Origin: Gammaproteobacteria bacterium
GTDB taxonomy: Bacteria; Pseudomonadota; Gammaproteobacteria; Burkholderiales; Thiobacillaceae
Length of the DNA: 6,096 bases
Reading direction: 5' to 3'
Assembly: GCA_018820745.1 (NCBI GenBank)
Contig: JAHJNP010000201.1
Coordinates: forward strand, 1 to 6,096
Under the pieces are notes generated by a model that did no database searches, was not told the origin of the DNA, and saw only the letters and a list, made by a program, of their open reading frames with translations. This document shows positions 1-3,594 of this stretch, piece after piece. The translations under genes were made by a program, and so were the position numbers. How positions within the stretch are numbered: the first letter of the stretch is position 1; every line of letters starts with the position of its first letter.

Positions 1-100
1 CCGGGGCGAGGATGCGGTCTGCGTAGTGTTCGCCAAAGCGCATGAGGCCGCTGCGAATGCGCTCGGCGTCCAGCAGGTCGGTGCCGATGCCGTGGATCAT
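1..100 (-). CDS. acpS: Holo-[acyl-carrier-protein] synthase, N-terminal part (runs off left edge)
   Basis: AcpS transfers the 4'-phosphopantetheine arm of coenzyme A to a serine of acyl carrier protein, activating it for fatty acid synthesis in the cytoplasm. Only the first 33 codons are in the window. They begin MIHGIGTDLLDAERI, which matches the family opening (M-I-x-G-I-G-T-D then R-I); the Asp of GTD is the conserved Mg2+-binding residue of the family. The ATG at 98-100 overlaps the TGA of the upstream radical SAM gene as ATGA, so the two are probably translationally coupled. A weak AAGG lies about 8 nt upstream of the start. The catalytic Glu/Lys region of the family lies outside the window. 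Confidence 0.88.
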   Translation of the reverse strand, partial: MIHGIGTDLLDAERIRSGLMRFGEHYADRILAP

Positions 101-942
101 GGTGCAACCTTGACCGGTAATCCTGCCGCGCGGATCTTTTCGGCGAAGGCTTCGAGCCATTCGGCGGGCAGCTCCGACAGGCGGCTGGCCTGCGGCTGCA
201 TCGATGGCCGCGCCAGGCCATACAACAGCACGCCCTGCACCGGGATGGCTTGCTGCCGGATACGCGCCACTGCTGCCAGGTAGGCCGCCTGCTCCGCGTC
301 CGATGGCGGCGCGCCGTCGAGCGCGAATACGCAGGTCTGCAGCCAGGTGGGGCACAAGCGTGCGGCCACGGCCAGCCGCTCGAACTGCTTGTCAGGCGAT
401 ATCCGTGTCTGGTTGATGCTGCGCATGCCGGCGGCAGTCGCGCTGTCGAACTTGAACCACACTTCGCCGTTCAATGCCGCCATTTTTCCGAGGCCGTCCT
501 GCACGCGCGGCCGGTCGGCCAGGCTGCCGTTGGTAATCAGCACCAGCTTGATCTTTCCAACGAGGTCGAAGTCCGCCATCACCCGGCCGATCGATTCGAT
601 GACCTGCGGAAAGGCCCTGGCGCTGGTCGGCTCGCCATTGCCCGACAGCGCAATGTCGTTCAGTCGCCGTGCGCCTTCGGGCACCCGCGTTTGCATGAAG
701 TCGCCGTGAAGAATGTCGGCGAGCATCGCGCGCAGTTCGGCTTCCAGTTGCGCCAGATCGATCTCGGGCGCTGTTCCGCGCACCAGGTCCGGCACCTGGC
801 AATACACGCACGCCCAGTTGCAGGCATTGTTGGGATTGAGGTTGACCCCCACCGATACACCCCCCGCGCGGCGCGAGACAACGGGATAGACATAAGTCAT
901 CCCCGCGCTGTCGCGGTCATGATCGATAGGCGTGAGCGTCAC
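97..942 (-). CDS. Radical SAM domain protein
   Basis: This is a 281-residue radical SAM enzyme of unassigned reaction. The 4Fe-4S motif CxxxCxxC is at residues 41-48 (C41, C45, C48) in the context NNACNWACVYCQVP. It is followed by SGNGEPT at 100-106, a SAM-contacting 'GGE-like' motif. No further cysteine-rich accessory domain is visible, so it is a compact single-domain protein. I chose the GTG start at 942 because relatives usually open with a D-H-x-R-D-x-A-G-[ML]-T-Y-V-Y-P block, which here starts at residue 7. An ATG at codon 15 (898-900) is the alternative, and neither has a strong Shine-Dalgarno sequence. The gene follows higA by 24 nt and its stop overlaps the acpS start, so it is probably in one transcript with acpS. 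The substrate cannot be read from the sequence. Confidence 0.85.
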   Translation of the reverse strand: MTLTPIDHDRDSAGMTYVYPVVSRRAGGVSVGVNLNPNNACNWACVYCQVPDLVRGTAPEIDLAQLEAELRAMLADILHGDFMQTRVPEGARRLNDIALSGNGEPTSARAFPQVIESIGRVMADFDLVGKIKLVLITNGSLADRPRVQDGLGKMAALNGEVWFKFDSATAAGMRSINQTRISPDKQFERLAVAARLCPTWLQTCVFALDGAPPSDAEQAAYLAAVARIRQQAIPVQGVLLYGLARPSMQPQASRLSELPAEWLEAFAEKIRAAGLPVKVAP

Positions 943-966
943 GTGTTTTTTAATGGGACACCTGCC

Positions 967-1350
967 TTACGCGGCTTTCCTGCCATCGCCCGCTTCATAG
1001 GGCTGGATCAGTACGTCTGCGGGAAGGCCGAGGCCCGTGGACAGGTGGCGGATCATGTCCAGCGACAGCGGCCGCACGCGATTGAGGATTTCCGCCACGC
1101 GCGCCCGGCTTCCGATATACGGTTCCATGTCCTTGCGGGTCAGGCCGCGTGCCTCCATCACGTGCAGCAGGAAAGCGACGGGATCGGGATCGGGGATGGG
1201 ATGATGCCGGGCCTCGTAGTTCTGGATCAGCAGGCTGAGCACTTCCAGCCGGTCGGCTTCGGGGCTTTTTTCCGGGGCATCCCACAGCGCTTCAGCCTCG
1301 GCCAGCGCCATTTTGTATTCTGTCTTGGTACGGATCGGTTTAAGTTCCAT
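967..1350 (-). CDS. higA: HigA-family antitoxin / XRE-type repressor
   Basis: This is a 127-residue antitoxin of the HigA class (COG5499-like), which binds and neutralises HigB and normally represses the operon. The N-terminal half opens MELKPIRTK, typical of the family. The C-terminal half holds a helix-turn-helix of the Cro/XRE type at about residues 72-116 (ARGLTRKDMEPYIGSRARVA, then LSLDMIRHLSTGLGLPADVL). I chose the ATG at 1348-1350 because AAAGGA lies 7 nt upstream. An in-frame ATG at 1363-1365 would overlap the higB stop but has no comparable ribosome site. The gene follows higB by 11 nt, the usual toxin-first order for HigBA. Transcription may continue into the radical SAM gene 24 nt downstream. 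Confidence 0.9.
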   Translation of the reverse strand: MELKPIRTKTEYKMALAEAEALWDAPEKSPEADRLEVLSLLIQNYEARHHPIPDPDPVAFLLHVMEARGLTRKDMEPYIGSRARVAEILNRVRPLSLDMIRHLSTGLGLPADVLIQPYEAGDGRKAA

Positions 1351-1361
1351 CGTGTGTCCTT

Positions 1362-1655
1362 TCATATCGTGCTGGCGTCTATGCGGTCATATTCCGCGTG
1401 GGTGCCGACAAAACGAACAAACATCATGCCCCGGTTGTAATGCACGGCCACGATCAGCCGGTAGTCATTGCCCTTGATGTTGAATGTCACGCGGTTGTTG
1501 GGCAAAAAGCTGGCATTGCGATAGGCCGCCTTGATATCGGCCGGGCTTTTCCAGTCTGCACGGCTGGCCTCGGCGTACCAGGCCCGGAGCGGCATTTCGG
1601 CTTGGGGATGCTTGTTCCAGAACGCCCGTAGCTGGCTGATCGCGATGATGCGCAT
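1362..1655 (-). CDS. higB: HigB-family toxin (RelE-fold mRNA interferase)
   Basis: This is a 97-residue toxin of the HigB_toxin type (COG4680-like, RelE/ParE superfold), which in characterised relatives cleaves ribosome-associated mRNA. Visible family marks are the opening MRIIAISQLRAFWNKHPQAE, the central F-N-I-K-G-N-D-Y-R-L strand, and the C-terminal V-R-F-V-G-T-H-A-E-Y-D-R-I signature. I chose the ATG at 1653-1655 because homologues begin at MRII. A GTG at 1668-1670 would add five residues and sits only 1-2 nt after a GGGAG, so it is less likely. No ribosome site precedes the ATG at a normal distance; the mRNA may be leaderless (see the promoter entry). The coding sequence looks intact. 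Confidence 0.9.
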   Translation of the reverse strand: MRIIAISQLRAFWNKHPQAEMPLRAWYAEASRADWKSPADIKAAYRNASFLPNNRVTFNIKGNDYRLIVAVHYNRGMMFVRFVGTHAEYDRIDASTI

Positions 1656-1660
1656 GACGC

Positions 1661-1689
1661 AATGTAGCACGCTCCCGAAATGGGAGCAA
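1661..1689 (-). promoter_or_regulatory. Candidate higBA promoter with palindromic operator
   Basis: On the minus strand a TTGCTC box (1684-1689) and a TACATT box (1661-1666, 4 of 6 to consensus) are spaced 17 nt apart. A perfect 6-bp inverted repeat, GCTCCC-GAAAT-GGGAGC (1671-1687), fills the spacer. HigA repressors usually bind palindromes overlapping their own promoter, so this is the natural operator candidate. The implied transcription start falls at or next to the higB ATG, giving a leaderless message. The palindrome is directly seen; the promoter boxes are weak. Confidence 0.45.
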
Positions 1690-1737
1690 GTCGCTTTTGT
1701 TGCAATGCAGGCGCGTCAGGATTGTGGCGAAAGAGGT

Positions 1738-1796
1738 TGGCGGAGGCGGTGGGGATTCGAACCCACGGTAGACTTACGCCTACGCCGGTTTTCAAG
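1738..1796 (-). pseudogene. 3' half of a split tRNA-Ser(UGA) gene
   Basis: Read on the minus strand, this stretch runs from the anticodon loop CTTGAAA (1790-1796) through the 3' anticodon stem ACCGG, a long class II variable arm (GTAG...CTAC), a T arm with TTCGAAT, and the acceptor strand CGCCTCC, to G and encoded CCA (1738-1740). Upstream of the loop, tRNA sequence stops abruptly. The missing 5' half lies at 3330-3368 and pairs with this one. Two defects suggest loss of selection. The T arm has one extra base (an 8-nt loop if the stem is GTGGG/CCCAC, caused by a G run at 1751-1754). The acceptor stem, once rejoined, has an A4-C69 mismatch. The extra G could also be a sequencing error. Confidence 0.85.
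1788..1796. repeat. Left attachment core (gttttcaag), copy 1
   Basis: This 9-bp core spans the tRNA anticodon loop and one stem base. To its left the sequence is host tRNA (gccg before the core); to its right it is element (ttttgtg). The second boundary copy is at 3328-3336. A third copy at 3172-3180 is the anticodon loop of the element's own tRNA-Ser. The uninterrupted host site would be CCGGT-TTTCAAG-ACCGG, an imperfect palindrome made by the anticodon stem, which is a usual crossover target for tyrosine recombinases. Confidence 0.75.
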
Positions 1797-1812
1797 TTTT
1801 GTGTGGGTGGAG

Positions 1813-1840
1813 TTTACGCTGCTTTTCGTGGATTTATATA
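1813..1840 (+). promoter_or_regulatory. Weak candidate promoter for the integrase remnant
   Basis: A TTTACG box (1813-1818, 4 of 6) and a TATATA box (1835-1840) are spaced 16 nt apart in an AT-rich patch just inside the left end, upstream of the integrase start at 1956. The leader would be about 110 nt and would contain the hairpin at 1862-1880 and the repeat at 1916-1936. Low confidence. Confidence 0.3.
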
Positions 1841-1861
1841 GCCTTACAAATCCTTTTAGAT

Positions 1862-1880
1862 CAATGGCTTATGGCCATTG
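1862..1880. repeat. Perfect inverted repeat CAATGGC-TTATG-GCCATTG
   Basis: A 7-bp perfect inverted repeat with a 5-nt spacer lies between the left attachment core and the integrase start. No T run follows it on either strand, so it is not an intrinsic terminator. A repressor or recombination-directionality site, or a leader hairpin, are possible roles. The repeat is seen directly; its function is unknown. Confidence 0.5.
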
Positions 1881-1915
1881 CAAGTTTGGTGTGGTTTGTC
1901 GTACCTTTACTGGAG

Positions 1916-1936
1916 GTGCTAGCAATACGCTAAACG
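1916..1936 (+). repeat. 21-bp imperfect direct repeat, left copy (possible integrase arm site)
   Basis: This copy starts GTGCTA, has a central AAT, and ends in CGCTAAACG. It matches 3224-3244 at 18 of 21 positions in the same orientation. It lies 20 bp upstream of the integrase ATG, while the partner lies near the other end of the element. Repeats near both ends of such an element often bind the integrase arm domain. That role is inferred. Confidence 0.55.
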
Positions 1937-1955
1937 AAGCTAAAGGGGGAGTGAA

Positions 1956-2018
1956 ATGGCGAGGCTGACGAAGACATTTATTGACAAGGCTGCAACCCCG
2001 GAAAAGGGGTATGGGTGA
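1956..2018 (+). pseudogene. int: Tyrosine-recombinase integrase, N-terminal remnant (20 codons)
   Basis: An ATG is preceded by a strong Shine-Dalgarno (GGGGGAG, about 4 nt away). It opens MARLTKTFIDKA and continues through P-E-K-G-Y, then reaches TGA at 2016-2018. This is the characteristic start of the N-terminal arm-binding (DUF4102-like) domain of tRNA-targeting phage/island integrases of about 400 residues. In full-length relatives the P-x-K-G-Y block is followed by aromatic-rich W-D sequence, which is absent in all three forward frames here. The gene is therefore cut by a deletion at about 2013 and not merely frameshifted. No catalytic R-H-R-Y domain exists in the window. Its position just inside the left end, facing into the element, is the usual one. 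Confidence 0.75.
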
Positions 2019-2166
2019 GTTATGCGTGTGGCCTGTAGCGGCGCGCATGTCAGCCAGCAAGGAACGGCAAACCCTGAATTAGTCGGCCACGACCGTTAGT
2101 TGCCTGCTGCCCTTGTGGTTAGTTCGGCTGGGCTGGTAGCGCTCTAGCCCATTGGGAGCGGTTCGC
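2019..2166. other. Noncoding stretch between integrase remnant and defence gene
   Basis: No convincing reading frame or RNA gene is visible in these 148 bp. A short stem-loop (GGGCT/AGCCC, 2130-2150) lies 17 nt beyond the stop of the minus-strand defence gene, but it has no T run. It might weakly stop transcription or be chance. The left end of this stretch is where the rest of the integrase gene was lost. Confidence 0.5.
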
Positions 2167-3090
2167 TTACATCGTGGCTTGGTGTGCTTCAACCATGAAA
2201 AGGATGGTCGTTGCCGTGAGGTTCAATGTGTACCGAGCCAAATATTCGGGCACTGCGACCAGGACTGCGCCTTGCCCGTGGCCACCATTCTTATTCCGCA
2301 CAGCCGGGACGCCACTTTCCAGCAGCGAGCGGATGGACGAGAACTGCGAATCGAAGTACGCCGGAAACAAGCCATTGCTCATACAGGCGGCGATCAGGTT
2401 CTTCGCCGTGTCCGTTGGCTGTGTCGGCCAACCGCGAAGACTGCAAATCGTCTTCATGGTGCTTTCGAATGCCTTCAGCGCGTCAACGAGGCATTCTTTG
2501 TAGCGCCCGTGTCGGTAGTGCTCATGGGCTTTCAAGAATTCTTCGTTCGCACCCTTAAAGTTCTCGTCACGCAGAACCGCAAGCGTCGGCTTTACAGCTT
2601 CCGCGTGCAAAAATTGAGAGTCGACACGAATGATCTCGCCGGACTCGAACTGGTAGCCAACCCCGTGCTCTTTGAAGCGCTCGTTCAGCTCGGCAACAGC
2701 GTCGTCCGGTTCAATTTTTCGGCGAGTGTTGAGCAGATACGATCTATCCTCAGGGATGACCAGTTGGATATATTTGAAGCACAACTCCACAACGTCCAGC
2801 GCATGCTCGACTGACTCTTCCTCTAGGAAGAAATTGAAGACCGATTCTTGGTTGGATTTTGGGTACTGGACTAGTTCAAAAACGCCGAATTCTCTGCATA
2901 GCGTTTGCTTGACAAACTCATATGCGTCACTGGCCTTATTGGTGTGCCGCCCGTCTTCCCCGAAGGCGTCTTTGATAATGTGAACAATTTGCACCCGAAG
3001 CGGCAGCGGCAGCTTGTCATAGACGTACACATCAGGCATTTCGCCCCGAGCACGCTTCTGACGTTTAGAGAACAAATCGAAGACGCCCAC
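2167..3090 (-). CDS. AbiJ/HEPN-type abortive-infection protein (STM4504/CBY_0614-like)
   Basis: This is a 307-residue protein. Its N-terminal block, MGVFDLFSKRQKRARGEMP then D-V-Y-V-Y-D and L-R-V-Q-I-V-H-I (about residues 1-42), is the hallmark of the AbiJ N-terminal domain family found in phage-defence loci. The C-terminal region carries R265-N-K-N-G-G-H271-G-x-G, an Rx5H arrangement fitting the HEPN/Abi-C RNase motif (RX4-6H), so RNA cleavage during phage infection is the likely role. No signal peptide or membrane segment is seen. I chose the GTG at 3088-3090 because GAGGG lies 6 nt upstream and homologues start at M-x-x-F-D-L. The ATG at 3094-3096 touches the GAGGG with no spacer. The gene starts 32 nt after the 3' end of the intact tRNA-Ser on the same strand and may be transcribed with it. 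It is the only cargo protein of the element. The RNA target is unknown. Confidence 0.72.
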   Translation of the reverse strand: MGVFDLFSKRQKRARGEMPDVYVYDKLPLPLRVQIVHIIKDAFGEDGRHTNKASDAYEFVKQTLCREFGVFELVQYPKSNQESVFNFFLEEESVEHALDVVELCFKYIQLVIPEDRSYLLNTRRKIEPDDAVAELNERFKEHGVGYQFESGEIIRVDSQFLHAEAVKPTLAVLRDENFKGANEEFLKAHEHYRHGRYKECLVDALKAFESTMKTICSLRGWPTQPTDTAKNLIAACMSNGLFPAYFDSQFSSIRSLLESGVPAVRNKNGGHGQGAVLVAVPEYLARYTLNLTATTILFMVEAHQATM

Positions 3091-3122
3091 AACCATCCCT
3101 CACTAGCTACGGAACCGAAAAC

Positions 3123-3212
3123 TGGCGGTGGGTCAGGGATTCGAACCCTGGAAGGGGTTGCCCCCTCGCTAGTTTTCAAGACTAGTGCCTTCAACCACTC
3201 GGCCAACCCACC
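3123..3212 (-). tRNA. tRNA-Ser(UGA), intact, element-borne
   Basis: This is a complete 90-nt class II serine tRNA with encoded CCA. The acceptor stem GGTGGGT/ACCCACC is perfect, followed by G and CCA. The D arm carries GGCCGAGTGGTTGAAGGC. The anticodon stem CTAGT/ACTAG encloses loop CTTGAAA, with anticodon TGA at 3176-3178. The long variable arm has a GGGG/CCCC stem, and the T arm CAGGG/CCCTG encloses TTCGAAT. It reads UCA and, by wobble, other UCN codons. It differs from the split host tRNA-Ser(UGA) in acceptor, anticodon stem, variable arm and T stem, so it is not a duplicate of it. As a tRNA(UGA) is generally essential, this copy probably replaces the function that the insertion destroyed. 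Downstream it leads into the defence gene. Confidence 0.96.
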
Positions 3213-3223
3213 ATTTTTGTGAT

Positions 3224-3244
3224 GTGCTAAGAATCCGCTAAACG
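3224..3244 (+). repeat. 21-bp imperfect direct repeat, right copy
   Basis: This is the partner of 1916-1936 (18 of 21 identical, same orientation). It sits 12 bp upstream of the intact tRNA-Ser and about 84 bp inside the right attachment core. A further partial copy of the motif, GCGCCAGCAAT, follows immediately (3245-3255) and resembles TGCTAGCAAT of the left copy, suggesting clustered protein-binding sites. Confidence 0.55.
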
Positions 3245-3270
3245 GCGCCAGCAATGGCACCAAGCGCAAT

Positions 3271-3279
3271 ACTATAACA
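3271..3279 (-). promoter_or_regulatory. Candidate extended -10 promoter for tRNA-Ser and the defence gene
   Basis: On the minus strand, TGT-TATAGT matches an extended -10 (TATAGT is 5 of 6 to consensus) within an AT-rich patch about 60 bp upstream of the tRNA 5' end. No good -35 box is visible. It is the best promoter candidate for the tRNA-Ser/defence gene pair. The repeat at 3224-3244 would lie between it and the tRNA, so a protein bound there could affect transcription. Confidence 0.35.
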
Positions 3280-3299
3280 CATTGTTTTTACTGCTATTT

Positions 3300-3322
3300 C
3301 AACAACCAGGAAGCACTTGTTG
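3300..3322. repeat. Inverted repeat CAACAA/TTGTTG at the right end of the element
   Basis: A 6-bp perfect inverted repeat with an 11-nt spacer ends 5 bp before the right attachment core. It has no T run and is not a convincing terminator. It may be chance or part of the recombination site. Confidence 0.3.
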
Positions 3323-3327
3323 CCCAA

Positions 3328-3336
3328 GTTTTCAAG
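3328..3336. repeat. Right attachment core (gttttcaag), copy 2
   Basis: This is the second boundary copy of the core at 1788-1796. Left of it is element sequence (gcccaa); right of it is the host tRNA 5' half (accggtgcc). Joining the ends of the element would give an attP with CAAGTTTTCAAGTTTTG around the core. Confidence 0.75.
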
Positions 3337-3368
3337 ACCGGTGCCTTAAACCGCTCGGCCACACTTCC
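3330..3368 (-). pseudogene. 5' half of the split tRNA-Ser(UGA) gene
   Basis: Read on the minus strand from 3368, the acceptor strand GGAAGTG is followed by TG, a serine-type D arm (GCCGAGCGGTTTAAGGC), the 5' anticodon stem CCGGT and the loop CTTGAAA. tRNA sequence then stops and element sequence begins. CCGGT pairs perfectly with ACCGG of the 3' half at 1738-1796. Six of seven acceptor positions pair (one as G-U), with A4-C69 mismatched. The pairing shows the two halves came from one gene. A -10-like TACAAT lies 9 bp upstream, so a truncated transcript may still be made, running into element sequence. Confidence 0.85.
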
Positions 3369-3377
3369 ACGGCGCGA

Positions 3378-3383
3378 ATTGTA
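3378..3383 (-). promoter_or_regulatory. -10 box of the interrupted host tRNA-Ser promoter
   Basis: TACAAT (5 of 6 to TATAAT) lies 9 bp upstream of the 5' end of the broken tRNA gene on the minus strand, the expected distance. A TTGTCA is present further up but 22 nt away, which is too far for a normal -35. If still active, this promoter would read leftward into the element toward the intact tRNA-Ser. Confidence 0.45.
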
Positions 3384-3594
3384 GCGGGTTCGCCCCGCTT
3401 TGGCGTGACAAGCCGCGCGCAGGGAAGGATTGACGCGGCTTCAACAGCGGGTGTCGGGTTTTCGTTATTCCGCCGGGATGCAGTTGCAGGCTGATATCAC
3501 AAAATCGAACAAAACCAATGCGTTGAAATAAACGTGCTACGGGCATGGGTTTGGCACAAATGGTGCTGGTCAGCAGTATTCGCAACAAAACAAG
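3384..3594. other. Intergenic region between split tRNA 5' half and the PilZ-like gene
   Basis: No gene is apparent in these 211 bp. The right part holds the sigma-54 candidate described separately. The left part would contain any upstream elements of the host tRNA promoter. No other repeat or terminator was recognised. Confidence 0.5.
3551..3567 (+). promoter_or_regulatory. Candidate sigma-54 (RpoN) promoter for the PilZ-like gene
   Basis: TTGGCACAAATGGTGCT matches the -24/-12 consensus TGGCACG-N4-TTGCW at 10 of 12 fixed positions. The invariant GG (3553-3554) and GC (3565-3566) have the required 12-bp offset. The implied start is near 3578, about 17 nt before the ATG at 3595. The same sequence also contains TTGGCA 17 nt ahead of CAGTAT, a poorer sigma-70 reading. 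No enhancer-binding site was identified. Confidence 0.4.

Larger units (their letters stand above)
1788..3336. mobile_element. Small integrative element (1,540 bp plus duplicated core) in tRNA-Ser(UGA) with defence cargo and a replacement tRNA
   Basis: The element separates two halves of one tRNA-Ser gene at its anticodon loop. It is bounded by a 9-bp direct repeat (1788-1796 and 3328-3336), giving a repeat-to-repeat period of 1,540 bp. Inside, left to right, are the start of a tyrosine recombinase (1956-2018, plus strand), a noncoding stretch, an AbiJ/HEPN-type gene (minus), and an intact tRNA-Ser(UGA) (minus). An integrase start next to one end, direct-repeat boundaries in a tRNA gene, a long repeat near both ends, and lower GC than the flanks all fit a tyrosine-recombinase element. 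Only 20 integrase codons remain, so it cannot excise on its own. It could be the deleted remnant of a larger island, or a minimal element mobilised in trans. Confidence 0.82.

Noticed and set aside
250..1440. 396-codon open frame on the plus strand
   Set aside because: It lies opposite three well-supported minus-strand genes (radical SAM, higA, higB) and has no recognisable motif.
1738..1796. Fragment as the 3' end of tmRNA (ssrA)
   Set aside because: The TTCGAAT T arm and acceptor end resemble tmRNA, but the sequence continues into a serine-type variable arm and a CTTGAAA anticodon loop, and its matching tRNA 5' half is at 3330-3368.
1531..1968. 145-codon plus-strand frame across the left junction
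   Set aside because: It crosses the higB antisense, the tRNA fragment and the integrase upstream region; the integrase remnant is read in a different frame with a good ribosome site.
2152..2814. 220-codon plus-strand frame within the defence gene
   Set aside because: It is antisense to the AbiJ/HEPN-type gene, whose two conserved motif blocks show which strand is coding.
1738..3212. The 3' fragment as a duplicate of the intact internal tRNA-Ser
   Set aside because: Outside the anticodon loop and the universal T-loop bases the two differ in anticodon stem, variable arm, T stem and acceptor, so they are different tRNA-Ser genes and not a repeat pair.
1788..3336. Insert as a group I intron in the tRNA anticodon loop
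   Set aside because: Group I introns do favour tRNA anticodon loops, but this insert holds an opposite-strand integrase start, a complete tRNA gene and a non-homing-endonuclease protein, is bounded by a 9-bp direct repeat, and shows no recognisable intron core by eye. A covariance-model search would settle it.
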